From Haloferax sulfurifontis ATCC BAA-897 (GTDB lineage Archaea; Halobacteriota; Halobacteria; Halobacteriales; Haloferacaceae), in contig NZ_AOLM01000027.1 of assembly GCF_000337835.1 (NCBI RefSeq), forward strand, positions 1 through 64,000: a stretch of 64,000 nt of DNA, in the 5' to 3' direction. Position 1 is the stretch's first letter. The number at the start of each line of letters is the position of its first letter. Both the position numbers and the translations under genes were made by a program. Below the pieces are notes generated by a model. The model was not told where the DNA came from, did no database searches, and was given only the letters and a program-made list of their open reading frames with translations. Shown one piece after another: positions 27,414 through 36,254 of this stretch.

Positions 27414-28322
27414 TCATGCGGGCGAAGTTGCCGAATCATCAGCGTCTTTCCATTCGTCGAGTCCAGCGGGATCAAGATGGACGTGGACGTCTGAAACTGA
27501 TTCGACCTCACGGACACATTGGCGAAGATCTGATTCGAGATCGTGTGCCTCGACCACAGTTAGATCTTTGGCTACTTCAGCATGGAACTCGACCTCAACC
27601 ATGTGCCCGGAGTAGTACGCAACGAAATCGTGAATCCCGTGAACGGCGGAGTGTTCTCGAATCTGCTGTTTGATTTTTTCCTGTTCTGATTCGGGTGGTG
27701 CACGATCAGCAAGGTACTGAATATTCTCACGAGAGATGTCTACACCTTGGTGGATGACGAGCAGACTCACAATGCCGCCCGCAATCGGGTCAAAAATTGG
27801 GTAACCGACAGCCATACCCAGGACGCCCACAAGGGCTGCGCCTGTGGTATAGAGATCATTGAGGCTGTCAGCGGCAAGCGCTCGAAGACTTGGCAACTGG
27901 AGTTCTTGATTCTTGTATTGCGTATACCAGTAACAGAGATACATATCACCGAGTGCGAACAGGAGTCCGAGTACGAGCCAAATACTGTACTCGGCAGAGA
28001 CTCCAGTAAAAATCGAGTGACCTGCATCGTACAACAGTTTGAGTCCGAGAAGAACGAGGACGCCGCCAACGAAGAGCGCAGAGAGCGGTTCGAATCGATT
28101 GTGTCCATGTGGATGTGAGTCATCAGCATCGTCGAAGGCGGATCGGCCCCAGATCAAGACAACACCGCTTGCGAGAAGGTCAGCGACGGAGTGCGCTGCG
28201 TCAGCGGTGAGTGCGAGGCTTCCAGTGAGCAATCCGAGTGCGCCCTCGACACCGATTTTGAGGGCATTTAATAGAACATTGGCCCAAGAGACTTTGAGAA
28301 AGGCCACGCGTGAGTCTGCCAT
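27414..28322 (-). CDS. Cation diffusion facilitator (CDF) metal transporter
   Basis: A 302-residue membrane protein with six helices and a C-terminal cytoplasmic domain. ALTADAAHSVADLLASG carries the D-x3-H(x)D metal site of helix 2, the histidine-rich SHPHGHNRFEPLSALF follows, and LRALAADSLNDLYTTGAA is the matching site of helix 5. The C-terminal domain ends in VEFHAEVAKDLTVVEAHDLESDLR, typical of CDF regulatory domains. It exports divalent metals such as Zn, Mn or Fe; the specificity is not evident, though the D-D-D pattern differs from classical Zn sites. Confidence 0.92.
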   Translation of the reverse strand: MADSRVAFLKVSWANVLLNALKIGVEGALGLLTGSLALTADAAHSVADLLASGVVLIWGRSAFDDADDSHPHGHNRFEPLSALFVGGVLVLLGLKLLYDAGHSIFTGVSAEYSIWLVLGLLFALGDMYLCYWYTQYKNQELQLPSLRALAADSLNDLYTTGAALVGVLGMAVGYPIFDPIAGGIVSLLVIHQGVDISRENIQYLADRAPPESEQEKIKQQIREHSAVHGIHDFVAYYSGHMVEVEFHAEVAKDLTVVEAHDLESDLRQCVREVESVSDVHVHLDPAGLDEWKDADDSATSPA

Positions 28323-28634
28323 AGAATGATAATACTGCTACTTCCGCATAAGAGACCTCATTAGTCGCGTATAATCGAGTTTTTGATTCAATCTAAACTT
28401 TGCTCGGGGCACTGAGAATCATCAAGTAATCAAGAGGCCCCTCAGACGACTGTGCCTACATATGCATTGAGACAGGCGGTCTCAACTACTGCCCTGAGGA
28501 CTCCTGTAGACCGGTGACCAAACAAGTATAGTACGAGCGGCGAGATTGCTCCGAGAGATGAACGGTACGGACTGGTTCCCACGACGGCAGTCTCCGATCT
28601 GTCACCTCCGCTCTCGGGGAGGAGCATTACTGAG
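28323..28634. other. Divergent intergenic region between CDF and UbiA genes
   Basis: It contains the promoters of both flanking genes; AT-rich DNA at 28323-28400 suits the CDF gene. A short minus-strand frame (28442-28627) has no features of a real protein. Confidence 0.35.
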
Positions 28635-29435
28635 ATGAGGGTAGCCGACGCACGGTTCCTGTTTTTTCAGTTGAACATCTGGCTGTGTTTGCTCTCGGCC
28701 GCGATGGTCGGGGTCTCGGGGCTAGCGATGGGTGTCGACCCTCGCTCAATCGGGAGCGGGCTCCTGCTCGCGCCACTCCTGTTTTATTTCATATACGTCG
28801 AAGACCGACGCGGGGGGACGGCCGAAGACGAGATAAACCAACCGCACCGGACGAAGCTCGTCCGGCGGTACCAGCGGGGGCTGTTCGCGACGGAACTGCT
28901 CGCGTTAGTCGGCTACGAACTGGTGGTCTGCCTGCTGGTGTTTCAGGCGGGAACCGCGACTGCCAGCGACCTACTGTTCGCCCAGATTCCCCTCGTCGTA
29001 CTCGGAAGCTACGGGTGGCTGAAGCGCTATCCGACGCTCGATTCCATCGGCGTCGGGTTCACTTGGGCGTTCGTGGCCGTCTTTTCGGTCGTCGCGGCGA
29101 CACCCCTGCAGTATTCGCTCGACGGCGCGGCTGTCTTCTTCGGGTGGTTTCTGATTACCGCCGCCGGAGTCGAGTCCCGCAACATCCAGGACATCTCCGG
29201 AGACACACACGCGAATAAGACCACGCTCGCGGGCTACTTAGGACCCCGAACGGCGTCGGTGTTAGTTCGACTCCTGAAAGCGGGCGGCGTGGCCGTGTTC
29301 TGGGCCGTTTCCGGGCCGCTCGTCGCCGGCCTCGTCGTCTGCTACTTGCTTTCGCTCTCGGTGTTCCGCCATCTCACGCGGCTACACAGGCGGGGCCCGT
29401 CGTCTGAGACGAGTCAGAGCTCCGCCCGCGGGTGA
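28635..29435 (+). CDS. UbiA-family prenyltransferase-like membrane protein
   Basis: A 266-residue polytopic protein with about eight helices. The first aspartate motif of UbiA enzymes (NDxxDxxxDxxNxPxRP) appears as VEDRRGGTAEDEINQPHRTKL, with Asp residues kept but the leading Asn replaced. The second is NIQDISGDTHANKTTLAGYLG. Family members transfer prenyl chains to aromatic or lipid acceptors (quinones, archaeal ether lipids, C50 carotenoid precursors). The substrate here is not determinable. Confidence 0.8.
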   Translation: MRVADARFLFFQLNIWLCLLSAAMVGVSGLAMGVDPRSIGSGLLLAPLLFYFIYVEDRRGGTAEDEINQPHRTKLVRRYQRGLFATELLALVGYELVVCLLVFQAGTATASDLLFAQIPLVVLGSYGWLKRYPTLDSIGVGFTWAFVAVFSVVAATPLQYSLDGAAVFFGWFLITAAGVESRNIQDISGDTHANKTTLAGYLGPRTASVLVRLLKAGGVAVFWAVSGPLVAGLVVCYLLSLSVFRHLTRLHRRGPSSETSQSSARG

Positions 29436-29510
29436 CGTGACGCGATGCGACGCGATGCGACACGACGTTGCGCGACGTGGTGCGACGCCACGTGATGCGA
29501 CGTGACGCCG
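29431..29510. repeat. Degenerate 10-bp tandem repeat
   Basis: About eight consecutive 10-bp units resemble CGCGATGCGA or CGTGACGCCA, including two exact CGCGATGCGA copies at 29441-29460 and a third at 29491-29500 with one change. It fills the gap between the convergent UbiA-like and MacB-like genes, starting within the last codons of the former. Confidence 0.75.
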
Positions 29511-29512
29511 CG

Positions 29513-29535
29513 GACCCCGCTTTGCGGCGGGGGTC
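29513..29535. terminator. Hairpin between convergent genes
   Basis: GACCCCGC-TTT-GCGGCGGGGGTC can fold as an imperfect GC-rich stem directly before the stop of the minus-strand permease. It may end transcription from either side. There is no T-run, so support is modest. Confidence 0.4.
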
Positions 29536-30678
29536 TCAGCCTCTCAACGCGTCGACCGGCCGGTCGTTCGCCGCTTTCCACGCGGGGTAGACCCCGCTGA
29601 GGATGCTCGCGACGACGGCGAAGCCGAACCCGTACACCAGATACTGGAAACCGCTCCACTGCAACGCCCCGAGCGGGTCTCCTGTAATCATCTGGAAGAT
29701 GACGAGCCCCGCCGCAAGCGAGAGGAGCACGCCGATGAGCCCTCCGAGCGCGCCCATCAGGGCGGCCTCCGTCAGAATCATCCGAAGCACTTCGGAACGC
29801 CGAATCCCGACCGCACGGAGGACGCCGATTTCGCCGCGGCGTTCGACCGTGCTCATCAGCATCACGTTGAGGATGGCGACGCTCGCGACGACGAGCGAGA
29901 TGCCGCCGATTGCCAGCAGGGCGAGCGAAAGCGTCTCCAAGAACCCGCCGACTTGGCCGGCGTTGCCGAACGTGTTGATGCTGAGTTCCTCTTCGTCGTC
30001 GGTGTTGAAGTACTCGTCTAACTCCCCGCCGATTTCGGTCGCGGTCGAGCTATCCGCGGCGACAATCGTCACGACGTCGTAGTGGTTCTGGTCGGAGAGG
30101 GCGGACTCGGGCAACACGAGTTCGCCGCCGCCGAAGCCGAACGCGTTTTCTTCCTCGATTAAGCCCTGTACGCGGTACAGTTGGCCGTCGTACTCGACGG
30201 GGTCTCCCTCCTCGATGCCGAGGGTGGTCGCGGTGCTGTTGCTGAGGAGTGCGCCGCTCAACAGCCGGGTGGGCGCTTCACCCGAGGTGAGGTTGTACAG
30301 CGCCGCCGCGTTCGTCACCCCGGTGACGCTCACCCGCACCTCCCGTCCGTTTCGCGACGAGACCGTCGTCGAGTTCGTCTTCTGGGGGACCACCTCCGCG
30401 TCGGTCACCAGATTTCGCATCGTATCGACCTGGTCGTCGGTCACCCCGTCCGTGTCGCTGTCCTGACCGGACGTTATCGACACCTCGTTGCCGATGCTTC
30501 CCAGTTGCGACGTCGCTTGTTGCTGGATTGCGGCCGTCGCCATCCCGAGCGAGCAGATGGAGACCACGCCGATGATGATGCCGAGCGCGGCTAACACCGT
30601 CCGCAGTTTGTTCCGGCCGAGGTTCCGCCACGCCATCTGGACGCTGGGGAACCGCCAGAGGAAATCGACGACGCTCAT
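29536..30678 (-). CDS. MacB/FtsX-type ABC transporter permease
   Basis: A 380-residue membrane protein. Helix 1 follows [26 protein letters not shown], the classic MacB/LolC N-terminus. A large extracytoplasmic MacB_PCD domain spans about residues 50-240. Three C-terminal helices carry the FtsX domain ([25 protein letters not shown] and [19 protein letters not shown]). ATG 30678 overlaps the stop of the ATPase (ATGA), so they are co-translated. Such exporters act by mechanotransmission on extracytoplasmic substrates, not by classic transport. No MacA/HlyD adaptor is present; a CARDB-type anchored protein takes that genomic place. Confidence 0.92.
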   Translation of the reverse strand: MSVVDFLWRFPSVQMAWRNLGRNKLRTVLAALGIIIGVVSICSLGMATAAIQQQATSQLGSIGNEVSITSGQDSDTDGVTDDQVDTMRNLVTDAEVVPQKTNSTTVSSRNGREVRVSVTGVTNAAALYNLTSGEAPTRLLSGALLSNSTATTLGIEEGDPVEYDGQLYRVQGLIEEENAFGFGGGELVLPESALSDQNHYDVVTIVAADSSTATEIGGELDEYFNTDDEEELSINTFGNAGQVGGFLETLSLALLAIGGISLVVASVAILNVMLMSTVERRGEIGVLRAVGIRRSEVLRMILTEAALMGALGGLIGVLLSLAAGLVIFQMITGDPLGALQWSGFQYLVYGFGFAVVASILSGVYPAWKAANDRPVDALRG

Positions 30679-31352
30679 CGTCCGGAGACCTCCGTGATGA
30701 CGCCGTCGACGAGTCGGACGGTGCTGTCGGTGTACTCCAGCATCTGTTCGTCGTGGGTGACCGCGACAATCGCGACGTTCTCGTCCTCTTTTAACCGAGT
30801 CAGCTCGCTCAGAATCGTCTCTCCGGTGGCTTGGTCGAGGTTCCCCGTCGGCTCGTCGGCGAGGAGAATGTCCGGCTCGTTGATCAGCGCCCGCGCGATG
30901 GCGACGCGCTGTCGCTGGCCGCCCGACAGCTGATCGGGTGTGTGGTCGAGTCGGTCGCCGAGCCCCACTCGCTGTAGGAGGTCCTGCGCGCGGTCGTGCC
31001 GGTCGACCGAGGTGTCCCACATCGAGGGAAGCTCGACGTTTTCGGTCGCGGTCAGCATCGGCAACAGGTGGAAGTCCTGAAACACGAACCCGATACCCGA
31101 CCGACGCTCTTCGGTCAGCTCGTCCTCGGTGAAGTCGGTCACGTTGCGACCGTCGAGGTGGACCGTCCCCTCTGTCGGCGTGTCGAGCAACCCGATCATG
31201 TTCAGCATGGTACTCTTCCCGGAGCCCGACGGGCCGATGATCGTCACCATCTCACCGCGGTCGGCTTGGAAGTCGACGTGGTCGAGCGCGGCGATGACCT
31301 CCTCGCCGTTCTGGTAGCGTTTCACGACGTCAGTGAGTTCGATGACACTCAT
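30675..31352 (-). CDS. MacB/LolD-type ABC ATPase
   Basis: A 225-residue ATPase. Walker [11 protein letters not shown]-loop [20 protein letters not shown], signature [15 protein letters not shown], Walker [13 protein letters not shown] and H-loop VTHDEQ are all present, with the size and motif spacing of LolD/MacB-like domains. ATG 31352 begins one base after the stop of the upstream CARDB protein gene and its own stop overlaps the permease start, giving a three-gene operon. Confidence 0.94.
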   Translation of the reverse strand: MSVIELTDVVKRYQNGEEVIAALDHVDFQADRGEMVTIIGPSGSGKSTMLNMIGLLDTPTEGTVHLDGRNVTDFTEDELTEERRSGIGFVFQDFHLLPMLTATENVELPSMWDTSVDRHDRAQDLLQRVGLGDRLDHTPDQLSGGQRQRVAIARALINEPDILLADEPTGNLDQATGETILSELTRLKEDENVAIVAVTHDEQMLEYTDSTVRLVDGVITEVSGR

Positions 31353-31353
31353 G

Positions 31354-32547
31354 CTAGTGGTGGCGCCAGCGATAGATGCCAACTCCGCCGAGTACGACGA
31401 CCACCAGCACGCCCCCGATAACGGGCAACGAAAGCGGGAGACCACCCGACGACCCGCCCGAACCCTGACCCCGATTGGACTGGGGACCGCCGGCGGCGGG
31501 CGTGGCGCCGGCGCCGCTCGAATCGATCGGCACCTCCTGTGTCGTCGTCACGCGGTCGCCGTCCACGATGTAGGACACCTCGATGGGGACGGTGGTCGGC
31601 TCGCCGCTGAGCTGTGCGGTCAGGTCGAACGTGGCGAACTCGCTCCCCTCTACGCGCCCGACGAAGTAGCCGCCGGACGGCGAGCCGTGGGACACGTTTT
31701 CCGTCTCCTTGACAGTCAGCAAGACCGAGCTCGCGTCCGTGTTCCCGACGTTCGCGGCGTCGCCCTGTATCGTCACGGAGCCGGTGGTTCGCGTGGTCTC
31801 GATGCTCGTCAGTCGAATCTCGCCGGGGACCGACTCGTCGTCTATCTCCTTCGACAGCGAGGTCGTGTACGTCTCTCCGTCGACGGTGTACGTCGCGGTG
31901 AACAGCACGACCTGGTCGCTCATATCGTCGGTGTCGAACACGACAGAGCGGTTCGTGTCCGGGCCGAGGTTCGCAGTGTACCGCTGGGCGACCTGAGAGT
32001 CGTTTACCGACGCGGTGATTTCGACGTTCGAGAGGTTCGTGTTCCCGTAGTTGGTCAACTCCACGTTGACGGTGTCGTTCGTCTGCTCGGTCACGGAGAG
32101 CCCGGCTCGCACGTCCCGTTCTTCGACCTCCACGATGACCGGGTACTCGACGTTGATGACGTTCCCGTTTTCGTGGCGGCCGGAGACGTGGACTCTGAGC
32201 TGTTTCTCTCCGGCGCTCGTGAACGTGGTCGACAGCGGCACGTCGACGGAGCCACCCGGCCCGAGCGTTCCGAGGTTGTTCGCTTCGGCGACGATGCGAC
32301 CGCCCGAACGGAGCGTGACCTCTTTGAGGTCCACGCCGCCGGAACTGCTCTCGAAGTTCGAGACGGTCGCGCGAACCGTGACCGACTCGCCGACGTACGG
32401 CTCACTCGGTTCGACTGTCGTCGAGTTGACCACGATTTGCCCCGACTGGGCGCTCACTGCCGAGGGACCGCCGACGAGGATGCTCGTGACGGCCAACAGC
32501 GCGACTGCCCCCGCGACAGCGGGCCGAACACCACGACTCCGCGTCAT
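31354..32547 (-). CDS. CARDB-domain surface protein linked to the MacB-like exporter
   Basis: A 397-residue secreted, membrane-anchored protein. A signal peptide is at residues 1-33 (hydrophobic, ending PSAVSAQ). Repeated beta-sandwich CARDB/COG1361-like domains follow, with VGESVTVRATVSNF, TLGPGGSVDVPLS, VNVELTNYGNTNLSNVEI and VTIQGDAANVGNTDASSV, then a Gly/Ser-rich linker near residue 365 and one C-terminal helix before RWRHH. The fold is outside the cell and the anchor is at the membrane. I infer that it acts as the extracytoplasmic partner of the ABC exporter, as it is one base from the ATPase gene. ATG 32547 is preferred over 32727 because it gives a normal signal peptide. Confidence 0.82.
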   Translation of the reverse strand: MTRSRGVRPAVAGAVALLAVTSILVGGPSAVSAQSGQIVVNSTTVEPSEPYVGESVTVRATVSNFESSSGGVDLKEVTLRSGGRIVAEANNLGTLGPGGSVDVPLSTTFTSAGEKQLRVHVSGRHENGNVINVEYPVIVEVEERDVRAGLSVTEQTNDTVNVELTNYGNTNLSNVEITASVNDSQVAQRYTANLGPDTNRSVVFDTDDMSDQVVLFTATYTVDGETYTTSLSKEIDDESVPGEIRLTSIETTRTTGSVTIQGDAANVGNTDASSVLLTVKETENVSHGSPSGGYFVGRVEGSEFATFDLTAQLSGEPTTVPIEVSYIVDGDRVTTTQEVPIDSSGAGATPAAGGPQSNRGQGSGGSSGGLPLSLPVIGGVLVVVVLGGVGIYRWRHH

Positions 32548-32854
32548 GCGCACGACCCGGACGTCACAGTCGTTTGACGACCGCCGTCGGTTCGCCCGCC
32601 GAGCCGAACCGACCGCGTCAGCGGTGTCTGCTTCTTGGAGAGCCGATCGATCAGTGGGACCATCTGGTTGCGTCGCTCCATTTCTACAGAACAAATCAGC
32701 GAGCCAAGAATAGATGAGTCTTTTCACTACTTAGACCCAAATCACCCAGACATACCGCCGCAGTCGGTGAATCTGATACCCGTTTGTCGGCTTCGACACG
32801 CCGCCGACGTCTCGGGAAAAAGACAGACGCTCGAACAGACGCCCCGACGAGACG
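32548..32854. other. Intergenic region upstream of the CARDB/MacB operon
   Basis: It separates the operon from the beta-helix gene on the same strand. An upstream in-frame ATG at 32727 would extend the CARDB gene without a signal-peptide-like sequence. I see no separate gene. Confidence 0.35.
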
Positions 32855-35800
32855 TCAGGCCCGAGTCGCGACGAGATACGCGATGGCGGTGAGTCCGACC
32901 CAAAGCGCCCCGGCGACGCCGGCAACGAACACGAGCCGCGTCGACCCGACGACTCCGGCGACGAGCCAGACCAGAATCCCGGCCCCGGCGAGTAGCTGGA
33001 CGAACAATCCGCGCAGGGGAACGGGCTGGCTCCGAACCGTCCGAACCATTCCGTACCCGCCGAAGAAGAGCGCGGACAGGAAACAGCCACCGCCGAGGAG
33101 GCCCCACGCGGAGAGCAGGCCGGTCCCGGAGGCCGCCCCCCGCTCTCCCTCACGGTCGGCCGGGGCTTCGAGGACCTCGGTGGAGCGTTCCGACTCCGTG
33201 GCAGTCGCCGGTACCGGGCGAATCCGTGCCGTCGCGGATTCGTTGCTGTCGATTCCGAGGCCGTCTTCGACGCTGAGTGCGACCGTGAGCGTCTCGTTCG
33301 GCATGCGGAGGCTGAGTCCGGCGCGCTCCCGCGTCGTGTGGCTCGTCCCGTTGACGACGAAATGGTACGCCAAGACCGAACCGGTCTCCACCGCGCTTTC
33401 GGCCCCCGAGAGCTGGATTTGACTCCCCGCGGCCGCCGTCGACGGCGTACTGAGCCGCGGGGTCGGCCGTCGGTACCGTTGGCCAATCGGGGCGTCCGCG
33501 ACCGGGATGAAGTCGACCCAGCCGTTGGTAATCGTGATTTCGTCGCCGTCGCCTTCCGGCAGGATAGAGGAGTGATACGGCCCGCTCGCGGCCCCCCAAT
33601 AGTTCGACTCCGCGTCGACGGTCCGTATCGAGTCGGTGACGATTCGCGCCGTCGCGTTCGCCGTGACGAGCCGGGAGATGTTGATCTCCATCCCGGTGTC
33701 GTGGCCGTAGACGTCGTTGTTAGCGATTCGGTAGCGGTCGGCGTCCGCCTCGCCGTACGAGAGCTCGATACCCGTCGGCAGTGAGTCGTCGACACGGCGG
33801 ATATCGACTGCGCCCTCGGCCGTCGACCGGGTGTGGCTCACGCCGTCGGTGCGAAGGACGGCGACCGTATCGTCCCAGAGCGTCGCGATTTCGATCTGTT
33901 GCCGGAGTTGCGGGTTCGCAACGAGCTCCTCGAACGGGGCGTCGACGTCGCTCTGGTCGAGAATCGCACCGCGGGACCCCTCGGCGACGTAGAGTCCGGT
34001 TCCGGGGGCGACGCCGTCGAGTGCTGGCGGTCGGACGTGCGTATTCGTGTTGAACACGATGTCGTTGTTCCGAACCGTCGCGTTCAGGGTGCCGCGGGAC
34101 ACGAGCCCGTAGCCGTTCGCGGCGATGACGTTGTCCGACACGGTGAGTTGGCCGCTGTGGGTGAGCGGACTGGAGACGAGGACCCCGGCACCGCCGTTGT
34201 TCGCGAGGCGGTTCCCCGCGACGGTAACGCGGTGCACGAGGAGGTCCGAGCGCACCGTCAGCGCGTGGCCGCGGTTGTCGACAATCGTGTTGTTGGTCGC
34301 GACGAAGTCACGGGCCAATGCGCGCACGAACACGTCGAGACCGTCGCCGCCGTTCTCGGCGATTCGGTTTCGTGACAGCGTGACGTTTCGGACCACGTGG
34401 CTGTTGACCGCGACTCCGTCCTCACCGTTGTTGAGAACTCGGTTCCCGGTCACCCGACCGTTCCTGATCGCCCAGTTGGAGAGCGCGACCCCGTGTTCTC
34501 CGTTTTCGCTGATGACGTTGTCCGTGAGCCACAGTTCGCCCTCGCTCGTTTCGGACTGGATTTCGAGCCCGTTGCGGTCGTTGTCGACCAACTCGTTCCC
34601 GCGAAGCGTCACTCGCGTGACGCCACGGTCACGCCGCTCGGACTGCCGAACGCGAATCCCGGTCTCCGACTCCGAAATCCGGTTTTCGTTTGCGACCAGC
34701 GTCGTCTGCGTCCGCGTCTCGACGTGGATTCCCGCGTCGCCGGCGTGCAAGCTGTTACCTCGGAAACTGCCTTCGCTCTGGGCGGCCCGTATCGCCACGC
34801 CGTCTCCCCGCACGTCGATGAACCGACTGTCGCTGACCCGGATGCCGGTCGCGATATCCGCGTCGGCGAACAGCCCCGCGCCGTCGATCTCCTCGAACTC
34901 GGAGTCGCTGACGGTAATCCCCCGGACGCGCGTGAGGTCGGTCGGCGGCGCGTACGCGTACGGCGTCGTCTCCGCTCCGACGACGTACATCGCGTGGACC
35001 CCGTCGGATAACTGCGGAATCCGGCGTTCGAGCAGGCTGACCCCGACCGGGTACACCCCGCGCGTCCGCGGGTTCACGACCCCATCGAACTCGACGATGA
35101 GCCGGTCCCGACTCGATACGTACGTCGAGTGCGATAGCGAGATTTCCACGTGACGCCCGCTGACCGACACGTCCGAGACGGCATCGTCGAGCGACTGGTC
35201 GATGTCTCCGTCGTTGTCGGTATCGAGGCCGATGCGACGAAGCGACCCAGTCTCGATGTCGGCTACCGACCGCTCGGCCGGATACCGCAAGCGAATCGTC
35301 TCCATCGAGACGCCGACGCCGGGGGCGAGCCTGAGCGTGTGCCGTGCGGTCCGGTTCCGGCGTCGGTCCGTCGAGTCGAGTTCGACCTCTTCGACGGCCC
35401 CGATCGACGGGCTCGCGCGAATCGCGTGGCCGCCGATTTCGGTAAGCGTCGACCGCGTTATCGTCACCGGGGGCGTCGTCGTGCCGTTCGCGGAGAGCCC
35501 GGCCACAGAAAAGTTTTGCAGACGCGAGTCGGTGATGGTGACTGCTCCCTCCCCGCTCGTGGTCGTAATCCCGCTTCGACCGCCTCGTAACGTCGTATTT
35601 CGCAACGAGAGCGTCGACGACTCGGAGCCGTTGTAGCGAATCGTCTCCCATCTGAGGTCCCGCCCGGAGGCCGCACTCTGCGTAATCAGCACGGGCCGCG
35701 TTTCGGTGCCGGTCGCGCGCAACGACCCCCGGACCGTGAGCGAGACGCCCTCCGCGAGTTGGACCTCCGTTCCGGGGCGGATAGTCAGCGTCGCGCCGGG

Positions 35801-35992
35801 TTCGACAGCGACACTCCGGATGAGGCGATAGGGACCGCCGTCTTCGGTCCACGTCGTGTCGGACTGGATCGGTGATTCGACGAACGTGACCCCAGAGGGT
35901 GCCGCCATGGCCGACGCGCTCAACATGGGGGCGAAAAGCGTACAGACGACAGCGAGCGCCACAGCCCACGGGATCAGTTTGTTAGTCACCAC
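32855..35992 (-). CDS. Large right-handed beta-helix (NosD-like) surface protein with C-terminal membrane helices
   Basis: A 1045-residue protein, GTG start. The signal peptide ends near MLSASAMAA. Residues about 40-230 form a first parallel beta-helix (RPGTEVQLAEGVSLTVRGSL). Residues about 230-330 hold an inserted module with a DTDNDGDIDQSL calcium-loop-like motif and VVNPRT. A second, longer helix of NosD/PbH1 repeats (NRISESETGIRV, NVISENGEHGVAL, NRIAENGGDGLDV) runs to about residue 800, then ESNYWGAASGPY, a PKD-like domain and three or four C-terminal helices. Beta-helix surface proteins bind glycans or shape envelopes; no catalytic residues are evident. Transcribed towards the CARDB/ABC operon, it is probably part of the same envelope system. 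Confidence 0.83.
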   Translation of the reverse strand: MVTNKLIPWAVALAVVCTLFAPMLSASAMAAPSGVTFVESPIQSDTTWTEDGGPYRLIRSVAVEPGATLTIRPGTEVQLAEGVSLTVRGSLRATGTETRPVLITQSAASGRDLRWETIRYNGSESSTLSLRNTTLRGGRSGITTTSGEGAVTITDSRLQNFSVAGLSANGTTTPPVTITRSTLTEIGGHAIRASPSIGAVEEVELDSTDRRRNRTARHTLRLAPGVGVSMETIRLRYPAERSVADIETGSLRRIGLDTDNDGDIDQSLDDAVSDVSVSGRHVEISLSHSTYVSSRDRLIVEFDGVVNPRTRGVYPVGVSLLERRIPQLSDGVHAMYVVGAETTPYAYAPPTDLTRVRGITVSDSEFEEIDGAGLFADADIATGIRVSDSRFIDVRGDGVAIRAAQSEGSFRGNSLHAGDAGIHVETRTQTTLVANENRISESETGIRVRQSERRDRGVTRVTLRGNELVDNDRNGLEIQSETSEGELWLTDNVISENGEHGVALSNWAIRNGRVTGNRVLNNGEDGVAVNSHVVRNVTLSRNRIAENGGDGLDVFVRALARDFVATNNTIVDNRGHALTVRSDLLVHRVTVAGNRLANNGGAGVLVSSPLTHSGQLTVSDNVIAANGYGLVSRGTLNATVRNNDIVFNTNTHVRPPALDGVAPGTGLYVAEGSRGAILDQSDVDAPFEELVANPQLRQQIEIATLWDDTVAVLRTDGVSHTRSTAEGAVDIRRVDDSLPTGIELSYGEADADRYRIANNDVYGHDTGMEINISRLVTANATARIVTDSIRTVDAESNYWGAASGPYHSSILPEGDGDEITITNGWVDFIPVADAPIGQRYRRPTPRLSTPSTAAAGSQIQLSGAESAVETGSVLAYHFVVNGTSHTTRERAGLSLRMPNETLTVALSVEDGLGIDSNESATARIRPVPATATESERSTEVLEAPADREGERGAASGTGLLSAWGLLGGGCFLSALFFGGYGMVRTVRSQPVPLRGLFVQLLAGAGILVWLVAGVVGSTRLVFVAGVAGALWVGLTAIAYLVATRA

Positions 35993-36204
35993 GTTTGTCT
36001 TACACCCTGATAGGTCAGGATACGGATTTAGTTTTCCCTTCCCCGAGTGTCCGTCGCCGGCCCGAGGTCGAGACCGCTACCTCGACGACTAATATCTAAT
36101 AATATACAAAATAAATCTTATAGAACGACCGTTCGATAGAGTTTTAGGCCTCAACGAATCACGTCTCAGGTGTGAAATCGAACGTCGGAGACAGTGAGGA
36201 CTCG

Positions 36205-36218
36205 GTCGGTCGACTGAC
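36205..36218. promoter_or_regulatory. Imperfect palindrome upstream of the first RND operon
   Basis: GTCGGTCGACTGAC is a 14-bp palindrome with one mismatched pair, about 36 bases before the ATG at 36255. It could be a regulator site, but the regulator is unknown. Confidence 0.35.
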
Positions 36219-36254
36219 AAGCCGGCAGTTAGATAACTAACACAGATCACTAAG

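Noticed and set aside
36138-36160. Possible iron box TTTTAGGCCT before the first RND operon
   Set aside because: Only one half-site matches (TTAGGC); the other arm CAACG does not complete the palindrome.
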